Shown here in pieces: positions 37,713-45,732 of a stretch of 64,000 bases of DNA. Position numbers and translations under genes: made by a program. Below the pieces are notes generated by a model. That model saw only the letters and a list, made by a program, of their open reading frames with translations. It had not been told where the DNA came from and did no database searches. Source of the DNA: Sinohyriopsis cumingii. Lineage: Eukaryota > Mollusca > Bivalvia > Unionida > Unionidae. The DNA is taken from positions 55,795,719 through 55,859,718 of the forward strand of contig CM068835.1 in the NCBI GenBank assembly GCA_028554795.2, given 5' to 3'. Position 1 is the first letter of the stretch. The number at the start of each line of letters is the position of its first letter.

Positions 37713-39009
37713 ACAGAGTGATCACTAATTCCTCCTCTTGTAGATCAATTAGGTTATTTGACTGATCGGTAAGTTTAAAATTAATTCTTGTTAAAAACCG
37801 ATTATGGCATCGCATATAGACCGGATTAATTGGACTCTCAACGATTAAAAATCCCGGAGGGGCTGTTGGTGAAAATGAATAAAGGATGTACCCCTGTTGA
37901 GCCTGATTTGATTGCTTGGTATCCACCTGGTAACTTCCTTCGATAACATCACACACTAGATTGATTGCTATCACAGACGTAATATTTACGTTGTATGGAG
38001 CAATATGCCTACCATCCTCTCCGTTATCGTGTCTGAGGATAGTTGATGGGGCGAGAAAATCATTAAGAGATTTTCTTAGTTCTGGTGCGTTGTATCCTGG
38101 AAACTTGAAATCGGGTAAATTGGCTTCTGTGATATTATACTCGGTTAGGAATTTTTGTTTATTATCATCGCTGTTAGCGGATATTGTCTTAACGATTCGT
38201 TCATTAATATATTCCATGTCTGATATAAGTTGATTTAACACCTCAACGTGTTTTCGTGTTTTTGTTTTCCGCAGCTGTTCTAGTTGTGATCGGTAATTAC
38301 GATTAATCTCGGCAAACACACCAGTGATATCATTTAAACTAACTGTGACCACGGCGGACGATTCAGGAGTTTCCTTATACGGAAAATACCATTGCATGGT
38401 ATTCCTGTCTTGAAATATAAACCTACCGGGTAATAACGTGTTTTTTATGATAGACAAATCACTGGGATAGATTTCATAATACGATTGCACATTCGTGTGC
38501 AAGTCCGTGGGGATTTCATGAGGTGGATTCTTAGGCCATCCTAGTATGGTTCTTATTGAACTGTTATAAATATCAACCATATACCCCGGTGTGCTTATTT
38601 CAATCGTCGACGATAACGTCGGTTCATGAACCGTAATAGCGATTTTTGATTCTTTTCCTTTGATCGATTTTATCCTGCGTTGAAATTCTTTATTGATTTG
38701 TTCTATTTGGTATGACCCAGTTGGTATTGTAACCTCCTTCCAGTCTGGGGTCCCATCGGGTTTATTTGTCCATGCAAAAACCAGCGAGTTATTAGGTTGT
38801 TGTCCGTTAAATGCGTCCGCTCGGATATTAGGCCAACTGTGATATACTCGCAATTTTGCCAGCGCTATTTCCTTTACTGGAACCGGTGATGGGAAGTTCA
38901 CGCTGAATTCGGGTTTCGTTGACGTTATCGATATCATACTTGTTTGTACCGGAGTGGTGTTTTCCGCGATCCGTTGAAGTAATTGAAACCCTTCGGGGTT
39001 CAGCGACAT
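37696..39009 (-). CDS. Candidate penton / minor capsid protein
   Basis: 437 residues. I do not recognise it from catalytic motifs. It appears as a structural protein by position (first of the capsid cluster) and by conservation next to the capsid gene in both elements. The N-terminal ~150 residues are beta-rich, with a GSYQIEQINKEFQRRI segment near residues 100-115. A helical, charged segment follows at ~230-300. A beta-rich C-terminal domain (~330-437) ends in a strand pattern typical of jelly-roll virion proteins (NFKLTDQ...EEELVITLFV). A penton/vertex role is inferred from gene content, since no other gene is a better candidate. The stop codon lies within the terminal inverted repeat. The start has a degenerate copy of the shared upstream motif. 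Confidence 0.6.
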   Translation of the reverse strand: MSLNPEGFQLLQRIAENTTPVQTSMISITSTKPEFSVNFPSPVPVKEIALAKLRVYHSWPNIRADAFNGQQPNNSLVFAWTNKPDGTPDWKEVTIPTGSYQIEQINKEFQRRIKSIKGKESKIAITVHEPTLSSTIEISTPGYMVDIYNSSIRTILGWPKNPPHEIPTDLHTNVQSYYEIYPSDLSIIKNTLLPGRFIFQDRNTMQWYFPYKETPESSAVVTVSLNDITGVFAEINRNYRSQLEQLRKTKTRKHVEVLNQLISDMEYINERIVKTISANSDDNKQKFLTEYNITEANLPDFKFPGYNAPELRKSLNDFLAPSTILRHDNGEDGRHIAPYNVNITSVIAINLVCDVIEGSYQVDTKQSNQAQQGYILYSFSPTAPPGFLIVESPINPVYMRCHNRFLTRINFKLTDQSNNLIDLQEEELVITLFVRSL

Positions 39010-39045
39010 TATTATTATTCGTTGTTTTTAGTGTTTAATTTCGAC
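39010..39045 (-). promoter_or_regulatory. Degenerate late-type upstream motif (penton candidate)
   Basis: AATTAAACACTAAAAAC followed by ATAATAATA and the ATG. It is a weaker version of the element shared by other structural genes, and it overlaps the stop of the 192-aa gene. Confidence 0.45.
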
Positions 39046-39613
39046 ACCTAATATTAACAACCTGCTTGTTTTCAGGAGAATGTTTTAAGCCCATTGAAGT
39101 GGTTTCAGCGACGTGGTTTCCGGCTTCCAGTTGAAAATTTTCGATTTTTGACATCGCGGAGCCATACAACTGGACCATCGTGGAGAATTCAACATCGGAT
39201 ATGAACGAATTATCAATCGACAACGAGATCAACCCGGATAATTTCGAGTACGCGTCGGATACTATTTGATGTTTTACTGTATACTCGTTGAGTTTTTTCT
39301 GAGAACACGATGATATCTTTCTAGTGATTGCGTTGGCGACTCCAGCAATTGTTGTCGCCGCGGAGATAGCGATTGAAACAGCGATCGGGGCTATCATGGT
39401 CACCGTGGATAAAATGACACCGGTACCGGCTACTATACCGGACACCGAGTACACGGCCACGTCGATGGCGGTTATTTTACGACGGTATTTTTTTATTTTT
39501 GCGCTGTATTGTTCGGAAAGCGTTTTCAAGTTCGCGGAGAATTCTTTTGCGGTATCGAATCGATATTGATGCGACGTCGGTGATACCTCCGATTCAATTA
39601 CCCTGGTGGTCAT
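39035..39613 (-). CDS. Unidentified 192-aa protein with hydrophobic hairpin
   Basis: Residues about 49-96 are strongly hydrophobic and rich in Ala/Ile/Val/Gly, long enough for two membrane passes. A basic stretch (KKYRRK) stands before them and a basic/Cys/Ser stretch after. The N- and C-terminal thirds are polar and helical. Located between the fibre and penton-candidate genes, it could be a virion membrane-active protein or a late membrane protein. I recognise no family. No homologue was found in the old element, whose sequence between penton and fibre remnants is too short. Confidence 0.75.
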   Translation of the reverse strand: MTTRVIESEVSPTSHQYRFDTAKEFSANLKTLSEQYSAKIKKYRRKITAIDVAVYSVSGIVAGTGVILSTVTMIAPIAVSIAISAATTIAGVANAITRKISSCSQKKLNEYTVKHQIVSDAYSKLSGLISLSIDNSFISDVEFSTMVQLYGSAMSKIENFQLEAGNHVAETTSMGLKHSPENKQVVNIRCRN

Positions 39614-39644
39614 TTTATTTTAAAAGAGCTAGTGTTTTCAATTA
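39614..39644 (-). promoter_or_regulatory. Late-type upstream motif (192-aa gene)
   Basis: TAATTGAAAACAC, spacer, then TTTTAAAATAAA and the ATG at 39613. The first three bases, TAA, are the stop codon of the fibre gene. Confidence 0.65.
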
Positions 39645-41282
39645 CTTGCTTAAATCCACTACAAATTCCACATACCATGTGATGTTTGTCCTAAATAGAC
39701 CGCTATCAACGGCTCTAATTATAAACTGTTCGGTTGTATCCTTGTCAACGATTGTTGATATTGTATTGTTAAACCCGGATGAACTCGACGATGATATACT
39801 GAACTGCATCGCCGAAATCAATGTCAATCGATAAATGCCCTTAACAGTTGCGGTGATATTTACTGTATTATTCGTAGGAGTCCAATCGAATGATCCATGC
39901 CGAATTGTGTATACTGTGTTGATGGCGTTCTCATGAGGGATTTTCATTTTTTCGAGTTGCTCTGTCATTCTAGGTAGTCTGTTTTTAATCGCTGCAACAT
40001 CAGTTTTGATCGTTCCTATTTCCCGTGTATTCTCGGTCATACTTTTCTTGTTCGCTGCAACATCAAGTTTGATTGTTCCTATTTCATATGTATGCCCGTC
40101 TATACTTTTTTTGTTCGCTGCAACATCAGTTTTGATTATTCCTATTCCCCGCCAATACGCGTCTACATTTTTTTTGTTCGCTTCAACATCAGTTTTCAGC
40201 GTTACTATTTCCCCTCCATACACGTCTATACTTTTTTTGTTCGCTGCAACATCAGTTTTGATTGTTCTTATTTCCCCTGTATGCGCGTCTATATTTCCTT
40301 TGTTCGCTTCAACATCAGTTTTGACTGTTTCTATTTCCTCTGTATGCGCGTCTATACTTCCTTTGTTCGCTTCAACATCAGTTTTGACTGTTTCTATTTC
40401 CTCTGTATGCGCGTCTATACTTCCTTTGTTCGCTTCAACATCAGTTTTGATTGTTTCTATTTCATCTGTATGCGCGTCTATACTTCTTTTGTTCGCTATA
40501 ACATTAGTTTTGAGCGTTACTATTTCCCCTGTATGCGCGTCTATACTTTTTTTGTTCGCTATAACATTAATTTTGAGCATTACTACTTCCTCTGTACGCG
40601 CGTCTACATTATTCTTGTTCGCTGCAACATCAGCTTTGATTGTTTTTATTTCCTGTCCATACGCAGTGATATCATTTATAGTTGTTGTAATCTCATCCAG
40701 CTTGGTATTTTTTTTACCAAAGAATTTATCAAAGTTGTCATCGATCCTGTTAACATTTTTTCGTAACGTGTAAAATTGGCCCGACAGCGTTGTAAACTCC
40801 GAAATAGTAGTTTTTATCCCCGCAAGATTCGGTTCGGTTACCGTCGGGGTCCCAAAAAAACTAGCGGTAGTGAGTTGTATATCGGTGACAGATTTTTTCA
40901 CCTCGGTGACAGATTTTTTCACCTGCGCGTCAAGTTCGGTCACCGATCTATCCAACCTTATAAAACCGTCTTGGATTAATGTTACCCTATCCGTCACCGT
41001 CGACAGATGTTCACCCGGTTTGAGTCGTCCGTCGCTGGTATACAGCGCGATAGTGTTCTCGGCGGCATCACGCTGTCGTATTAAAACATCATCCAGCGAC
41101 ACATTACTGGATTTTAATTTACCCTGGCGGTCTTGAAATACAACTATTTCACCTGGGTCAACACTGGTTAGGTTCAACGTATCGGCGATTTCATCCTCGA
41201 TTAGTTTTTTTATGTCATCGGTGGCGGGCGTTTCCTTGGATTCTTTCAGCGCCGAAACCGGTCGTCCCCAAATATCAATCAT
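39642..41282 (-). CDS. Fibre-like protein with 21-residue coiled-coil repeats
   Basis: 546 residues in three parts. Residues ~1-190 form an N-terminal region that would anchor to the virion. About 205-430 is a shaft of ten full repeats of 21 residues (type ANKGSIDAHTEEIETVKTDVE less its last residue, plus variants), that is three heptads each, suited to a trimeric coiled coil. A beta-rich C-terminal head (~440-546) contains a serine run and ends WYVEFVVDLSK. The layout parallels receptor-binding fibres of adenoviruses and similar virions; the head is the likely attachment domain (inference). The repeat is 63 bp in DNA. Neighbouring units are nearly identical, so repeat number probably varies. 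The antisense strand is open over the repeats and should not be annotated. Confidence 0.75.
   Translation of the reverse strand: MIDIWGRPVSALKESKETPATDDIKKLIEDEIADTLNLTSVDPGEIVVFQDRQGKLKSSNVSLDDVLIRQRDAAENTIALYTSDGRLKPGEHLSTVTDRVTLIQDGFIRLDRSVTELDAQVKKSVTEVKKSVTDIQLTTASFFGTPTVTEPNLAGIKTTISEFTTLSGQFYTLRKNVNRIDDNFDKFFGKKNTKLDEITTTINDITAYGQEIKTIKADVAANKNNVDARTEEVVMLKINVIANKKSIDAHTGEIVTLKTNVIANKRSIDAHTDEIETIKTDVEANKGSIDAHTEEIETVKTDVEANKGSIDAHTEEIETVKTDVEANKGNIDAHTGEIRTIKTDVAANKKSIDVYGGEIVTLKTDVEANKKNVDAYWRGIGIIKTDVAANKKSIDGHTYEIGTIKLDVAANKKSMTENTREIGTIKTDVAAIKNRLPRMTEQLEKMKIPHENAINTVYTIRHGSFDWTPTNNTVNITATVKGIYRLTLISAMQFSISSSSSSGFNNTISTIVDKDTTEQFIIRAVDSGLFRTNITWYVEFVVDLSK
40000..40690. repeat. 63-bp coding tandem repeat (fibre shaft)
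   Basis: Ten to eleven units of 63 bp. Two adjacent central units are practically identical, while outer units are diverged. This fits expansion from the middle by unequal exchange or slippage. Confidence 0.9.
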
Positions 41283-41311
41283 CGTTATTGTAAAAAAAAA
41301 CGGTGTTTTTA
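41283..41311 (-). promoter_or_regulatory. Late-type upstream motif (fibre gene)
   Basis: TTAATTAAAAACACC, spacer of A residues, CAATAACG and the ATG at 41282. The TAA within the motif is the protease stop codon. Confidence 0.6.
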
Positions 41312-41773
41312 ATTAACCCGCCGGGCCTCTACGACCCCACTAATGTATTCGTTTACAACCACATGAGGTGGTTTCCGCGATGATGAAATTGCCGCGAGTA
41401 CGTTCAATACCTCACGGCCGCATATCGGTGGGTCACTTAATCGCTGTGTTGGCAGCGTGGAATAAAAAACCGGGGCTGAACACGCCCGGATATACCGCAT
41501 GAACTCGTTCGGCAGGGCTAATCCGTATGAATCAAAATAGACGATCGCACGCGGATCAATCGCGTATGCAACCCAATGAGTTCCCGCTCCGGAGGACCCA
41601 TCGAGGTTAATTATACCGGTTTCAATATTCCTTGGTGCCGCCGGTAATTGATCCCTCATAAAAACACCTCTGAAGTTTTTTATCGCTGCGTCTGCGGCAT
41701 CTATTAAATCAAAATTAGACATAGGGGTCATTAAACGGTTCCCGGTAGTCTTAGACCCTTTCCCGAATACCAT
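41309..41773 (-). CDS. Adenain-type cysteine protease
   Basis: Virion maturation protease of the adenovirus/Polinton family (C5-like). Numbering from the 41773 ATG, the catalytic order is His66 (GTHWVAY), Asp81 (YFDSYG), Gln110 (LPTQRLSD) and Cys118 (PPICGREVL). That is the H-D/E-Q-C order and spacing of adenain. It is 154 residues, a little short for the family. The ATG at 41773 overlaps the preceding gene by 43 bp. A start at the Met at 41728 (MTPMSNFDL) just after that gene's stop would fit better. No copy of the shared upstream motif precedes it, so it may be translated from the pX-like gene's transcript. Its expected role is cleavage of capsid precursor proteins. Confidence 0.88.
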   Translation of the reverse strand: MVFGKGSKTTGNRLMTPMSNFDLIDAADAAIKNFRGVFMRDQLPAAPRNIETGIINLDGSSGAGTHWVAYAIDPRAIVYFDSYGLALPNEFMRYIRACSAPVFYSTLPTQRLSDPPICGREVLNVLAAISSSRKPPHVVVNEYISGVVEARRVN

Positions 41774-42204
41774 GAATACGGGGTTCCCGGTAGTCTTAGA
41801 CCCTTTCCGGCTACGGATCGTTTTTTTTTATAGCCTTTCCCGGTTGCCTTCTTCAATGCCATTCCCGCCGCGGTACCAACGGCCCCCAACGCCGCCGCCT
41901 TAGCCACTGCTGGTGCGGCCGCGGCAATCAACGCTGGAATCGCAGCTAACAGTGGAAATATCCCACCGGTCTTTTCCATGTTTTTAATCGCTGCGGCCGA
42001 AAAATCTATTTGAATACCCTTTTTATTCCTCATCGCATCATTGAAATGTTTTATTTGACGTGTCGTTAACGATATCTTATGATTACCACCAGTCATCTGT
42101 GACGGCTTCAGCGTTATTGTGGTTCCGCATTGTTTAGCGGACTTTGATCGTAATTTCTTGACTTGACCATCGGTCAACTCTACACTGACAACACTATACG
42201 ACAT
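41731..42204 (-). CDS. pX/mu-like minor virion protein candidate
   Basis: 157 residues. The N-terminal half carries two short related segments typical of this Polinton protein type (a T-D/E-x-Q-V-K-K-L start, and LTTRQIKHF). A strongly hydrophobic Ala-rich segment (~82-116) follows, and then a basic Gly-Lys tail. The tail carries a duplicated SGKGLRLPGT-type motif (around 132-141 and 147-156), visible also as a ~25-bp DNA repeat. The hydrophobic-plus-basic layout suggests a membrane-active or DNA-condensing virion component matured by the neighbouring protease. This is inference from position and composition. Confidence 0.7.
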   Translation of the reverse strand: MSYSVVSVELTDGQVKKLRSKSAKQCGTTITLKPSQMTGGNHKISLTTRQIKHFNDAMRNKKGIQIDFSAAAIKNMEKTGGIFPLLAAIPALIAAAAPAVAKAAALGAVGTAAGMALKKATGKGYKKKRSVAGKGLRLPGTPYSWYSGKGLRLPGTV

Positions 42205-42235
42205 TTTATTGTAAACGCGTTTGTGTTTTCAATTA
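42205..42235 (-). promoter_or_regulatory. Late-type upstream motif (pX-like gene)
   Basis: TAATTGAAAACAC, spacer, TTTACAATAAA and the ATG at 42204. The leading TAA is the stop codon of the capsid gene. Confidence 0.7.
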
Positions 42236-43660
42236 CATGTTTTCCACTGGCGCATCAACGATTCTCATTCGTCCACCAACACCTTCTAGCAGCATTGATT
42301 TATCGCTGAGGATGACAGCAACCGCTCTATAATCAACACCACCCGGGGCTATACGAGCTCGGAAGTGTATATCAACGACGGATTGTCTCGTTAAATCAAG
42401 ATGTTCCAACGAAAAGTAATAAATCGGATACATGTTTTTAAAATCAAGTTGTGATATTTGCAAACCAGTGTCGACGTTTTGATCACGACCCATATATGAC
42501 AGCAATCGATGATACACACGTGCGATATGGTTGTTGTCGTAATTAAGCTGTATATCCTCGGATGGTTCCTGTTGTCCGTTTATTCTCAGCGAAACATCCA
42601 TGACTCCTAATTGATCAAATATCATATGGCTGCGTTCTTGACTGCCCAATCGTTCCCTATTCTGTAGCGCTATAAATATATGACGCGGGGCTGAAACACC
42701 CTGTTTTGATGCCAAGTGCCATGTAAATGTATCAGCGACATTATCCTCTTTAGCATCAGTTGTTACCGCTAGCCAACTCAACAACGATTTTCCCCCCTGT
42801 TCCATAAATGATAACAATCGTGCTTCCGTGGTAACTGATGGAGTCAACACCGGCATCCACAATGCTATTTTAGTTAAAACGACTTTACCGTTATCGACGC
42901 CAGCAGCATGCCATATTGCATTGTTATCATCGCCCCTTCGCGCTAGCACAATTGTATGCTTAGCCCCATAGATAACTTTTCTGACATTTCTGCAGAATCC
43001 GAATATGTGATGGAGTGGAATCGCGCATGAAAACTGTCGGCGTGGTCCTTGCAACATCCCTACCCGTGTTGCGAATCCTAGATTGTAATTACCGTTAATA
43101 CTTTTTATAATATTGAAATCAGCGCCTGGTCTTGCTCTGCGATCTGGATTAGCTGCTTCAGCTTGATTAGCAACTGAAGTATCCTGTGGTGTCAGCACGT
43201 TAATGTACTGAAGGTGATCAGCGCTATTAGTGATGTCCTTTGCGAACATCATAGATGGGCCCGCCGATCTTGTATAATCATCGGAGTATCTCGCTAACCC
43301 AATTATCGTTGTTGCAACATCAACCTCGCGTTCTATTGATTCAATTTCTCGCCCGTCAATAAGATATCTGGCACTCTCAAATAACGCCATGATACCGTTG
43401 TTGACGAAACCAACTCGAACACGAGGGTCATCTGCGTATGGTGTATTAGCGGCAACATTTGTCACGAGTTCTCCCTCGATTTCGATAAACGCTTCACACG
43501 GCAAAAAGTATTTACTGGTATCTTGGACTTGAAGTTCAATTCGCGATCGTAGGTCGGCTTGTGGTGGTTGATAGGAATAAAATTGATAATCACGGACAGA
43601 ATCATCCCTGCGCACTGGGGCGTCCATATCAAACGCGGGATCAGCGGTTCGCGCAAACAT
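42233..43660 (-). CDS. Major capsid protein (double jelly-roll type)
   Basis: 475 residues from the Met at 43660; the open frame extends five codons further to an ATG at 43675. I prefer 43660 because the shared upstream motif and an ATAAA stretch stand directly before it, as for other late genes. The N-terminal part (RDYQFYSYQPP, RIELQVQDTSKYF) and the middle (IPLHHIFGFCRN, HTIVLARRGDDNN) are conserved in the old element. They belong to the capsid family found in invertebrate Maverick/adintovirus elements. By family the fold would be two jelly rolls forming hexon-like trimers of an icosahedral shell. It is the only large beta-rich protein of the right size here. The old copy of this gene is the insertion site of the young element. 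Confidence 0.85.
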   Translation of the reverse strand: MFARTADPAFDMDAPVRRDDSVRDYQFYSYQPPQADLRSRIELQVQDTSKYFLPCEAFIEIEGELVTNVAANTPYADDPRVRVGFVNNGIMALFESARYLIDGREIESIEREVDVATTIIGLARYSDDYTRSAGPSMMFAKDITNSADHLQYINVLTPQDTSVANQAEAANPDRRARPGADFNIIKSINGNYNLGFATRVGMLQGPRRQFSCAIPLHHIFGFCRNVRKVIYGAKHTIVLARRGDDNNAIWHAAGVDNGKVVLTKIALWMPVLTPSVTTEARLLSFMEQGGKSLLSWLAVTTDAKEDNVADTFTWHLASKQGVSAPRHIFIALQNRERLGSQERSHMIFDQLGVMDVSLRINGQQEPSEDIQLNYDNNHIARVYHRLLSYMGRDQNVDTGLQISQLDFKNMYPIYYFSLEHLDLTRQSVVDIHFRARIAPGGVDYRAVAVILSDKSMLLEGVGGRMRIVDAPVENM

Positions 43661-43691
43661 TTTATTATTTATCATGTGAGTGTTTTCAATT
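43661..43691 (-). promoter_or_regulatory. Late-type upstream motif (capsid gene)
   Basis: CAATTGAAAACAC, spacer, AAATAATAAA and the ATG at 43660. It lies just after the stop of the pVI-like gene. Confidence 0.7.
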
Positions 43692-43699
43692 GCAATTCA

Positions 43700-44164
43700 T
43701 CAACGTCGTCTTCGTCGTAAATTCTGCTTAAGACCACTTCCCGCTATCGCGTTCATGAGTGCGTTGGTTGTTGCATCGGTGGATGACTGAGCCGCCAACG
43801 ACTCTAATTTTTCTTCCACGGCGTTATTTATTACTTTACTGACATTTGCAGGCATGACTGTCGTTGATGGCATCACCGGTGGTTTCTGTTTTCTTTTTCT
43901 CACCAACGACATTAGTTTGTCCTTTGCTGCAGAAAACGCCTTTCCGGCAACATCTCCAATAGCGCTGATTCCCTTATCACGAATAACATCAATAGCCTTC
44001 ATTCCTAATTGTTTGGCTAACGGCGCTACTTTTGGAGCCATTCTTGTAAATAACCCCGCAATGGTGCTACCGAGACCATCTCCATAGTACGCGCGGTAAA
44101 CAGGCAATCGCGAGTTTACCACGTAGACGAGTACTGGTTTATCATGGTTGTAGTGTATGGTCAT
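43700..44164 (-). CDS. pVI-like minor capsid protein candidate
   Basis: 154 residues from the Met at 44164, the ATG served by the shared upstream motif; the open frame extends 12 codons further upstream. An N-terminal segment (VVNSRLPVYRAYYGDGLGS) leads into an amphipathic, Gly/Ala-rich helical region (~25-85). A basic block (VRKRKQK) follows, and the protein ends in a run of five arginines. The same organisation is open in the old element (53948-54391). Amphipathic N-terminus, basic tail and a place next to the capsid gene suggest an adenovirus pVI-like internal capsid protein. That identification is inference. Confidence 0.65.
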   Translation of the reverse strand: MTIHYNHDKPVLVYVVNSRLPVYRAYYGDGLGSTIAGLFTRMAPKVAPLAKQLGMKAIDVIRDKGISAIGDVAGKAFSAAKDKLMSLVRKRKQKPPVMPSTTVMPANVSKVINNAVEEKLESLAAQSSTDATTNALMNAIAGSGLKQNLRRRRR

Positions 44165-44195
44165 CTTTATTATAAAAACACCAGTTTTCCAATTA
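44165..44195 (-). promoter_or_regulatory. Late-type upstream motif (pVI-like gene)
   Basis: TTAATTGGAAAACTGG, spacer, TTATAATAAAG and the ATG at 44164. The TAA is the stop codon of the 322-aa gene. Confidence 0.65.
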
Positions 44196-45161
44196 ATCAT
44201 CCACGAGCTCGTCTATGAGCGTTCGATATGCATTAATGTCCATGATACCGCCTGCAAATAACCGCCTGCAAATATCAGCGGCCTCATTGATTATTTCCGG
44301 AGAGTTATTTCCGGCTCGTTTTCCTCCGATTAGTACTTCCAGCCGTGATATATCACTGAGAACACTACCAGGGCAAGCGTTTTCAACCACACCGCTGTAT
44401 CCTTTTCCTTTTTTTGGTTTTGTACCTTTAACCTTATCGAGGAATGCTTTGTAATCGGGATCACCACGTGGTACCGCATCTTTATATTTACTTGCTAAAT
44501 ACACCATTCTTACCCAATCCTTTAACTCCTTTACATTTTCCTCGTAACCGCTATTGATATGCTTCTTATCTCGTGTGCTCTTAGCAAAATTTGTGACAGT
44601 AAAATCAACTAATTCTTCCTCGCTGTCGAAGCCTCTAATTTTATCTATTGTGCCCTTTTTGAGTACATTACGGGGTATATTCCCCCCTTTCTCTTTTTTT
44701 TTCTGTGTTTCTTCCGGTATTTCTTCCGGTATTTTTTCTTCTGGTTCTTTCGCAGTAGCACCTAGTTCTTCTTCGTCGGCCATTGTAACATAAGGTTCTT
44801 GTGGGTCCGTTATAGCGAGTGGTGGTGGCCTCCGTGTTGTAGCAACCGCTATTTCCGCAGGAAGTGTTTCTAAAGACCTTTTTGTTTGTTCGGTCTGAGC
44901 CGCTATCTTTTCAAGTACGCCAAGCAGTGGCGCCTTTTTCTTTCTTTCTTCGTCGGGAATATCCCCGTATATCGCTGTTTTCACATCCTTGGTTGCACTC
45001 GTTATCGGAGCAAAGAGTTGTTCACTTCCAACAGTAAAATCAGTTTGAAGTTGCTGCCGCGTTTGAAGTTGTTCTCGGACCCTGTCTCGTAACGGTATGA
45101 ACTTTTTAAGCGCCGCTAGCCGTTCTCTGGCTAGCCGAGTAGTAAGTGATTCACCCACCAT
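44193..45161 (-). CDS. Unidentified 322-aa structural-block protein
   Basis: Start at the ATG at 45161. The N-terminal ~60 residues are basic and helical (TRLARERLAALKKF). The middle is acidic and Pro/Glu-rich (~130-160). A conserved C-terminal module (~265-322: SRLEVLIGGKRAGNNSPEII, then a short acidic helix) is the best-kept part in the old element. I recognise it as a recurrent companion of capsid genes in such elements but know no function. The GKGYSG before the C-terminal module could be a maturation-type Gly-Gly-like site. No clear copy of the late motif precedes it (CAATTG only). Confidence 0.7.
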   Translation of the reverse strand: MVGESLTTRLARERLAALKKFIPLRDRVREQLQTRQQLQTDFTVGSEQLFAPITSATKDVKTAIYGDIPDEERKKKAPLLGVLEKIAAQTEQTKRSLETLPAEIAVATTRRPPPLAITDPQEPYVTMADEEELGATAKEPEEKIPEEIPEETQKKKEKGGNIPRNVLKKGTIDKIRGFDSEEELVDFTVTNFAKSTRDKKHINSGYEENVKELKDWVRMVYLASKYKDAVPRGDPDYKAFLDKVKGTKPKKGKGYSGVVENACPGSVLSDISRLEVLIGGKRAGNNSPEIINEAADICRRLFAGGIMDINAYRTLIDELVDD

Positions 45162-45235
45162 TATTGCAATTGCTCCGCAATTTCTAATTTCCCGCCGAGT
45201 GTGGCAGGAATGGGGGGGGGGGAATATGTATACAT

Positions 45236-45619
45236 TTAATGTGCCATCGGGGGCTCCACGGAGTTTTCGTCTATAATCCTTCTAATGTTTTTGATCTTAC
45301 TAGAAATCTCCCGGCGTCGTTCATAAACACGTCCAAGTTTTTTTCGTATTATTTCAACGGCAGTAAATAGTCCAATGAATGCATTTACGTCATTGTGGTA
45401 CAGGTTCTCATTAATCGTATGTTGTAATCGTTTTATAAAAAAGTACTCGCGGGCCAGGGTAAAACGCCCCCGTTTCGATTGTTCGTTAATAATCTCATAA
45501 TCGGATAATATTTTTTCGCTGTTGAGACCATCAGATAATTCAATTCCTTGATTTTTTAATTTTGAAATCTCGGTTAATATATTATTGATGTCTTCGATAT
45601 TCATATTCTTATAAAACAT
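45236..45619 (-). CDS. Small coiled-coil protein, unidentified
   Basis: 127 residues, mostly charged heptad-like helix (I-x2-I-L-x2-I at the start, RRREISSKIKNIRRI near the end). A second ATG at 45604 (MNIEDINN) is also possible. It has a partial homologue in the old element (35685-36000). It separates the capsid block from the enzyme block. An 11-base G run follows at about 45212. No function can be assigned. Confidence 0.65.
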   Translation of the reverse strand: MFYKNMNIEDINNILTEISKLKNQGIELSDGLNSEKILSDYEIINEQSKRGRFTLAREYFFIKRLQHTINENLYHNDVNAFIGLFTAVEIIRKKLGRVYERRREISSKIKNIRRIIDENSVEPPMAH

Positions 45620-45732
45620 CTTATTTTTAAATACAAAAAAAATTATTTTACAAAATGAACCCTGCGTATCAATCCCGAGGTGTGTATTGATAGTATTAGA
45701 GGTATTACAGACAATTCGTCACGGCGACTTCG

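Noticed and set aside
40006..40773. Long plus-strand open frames (255 and 224 codons) opposite the fibre gene
   Set aside because: They run antisense over the 63-bp repeats, whose regular composition avoids stops in several frames. The minus-strand frame has protein-like head and N-terminal domains and the late motif.
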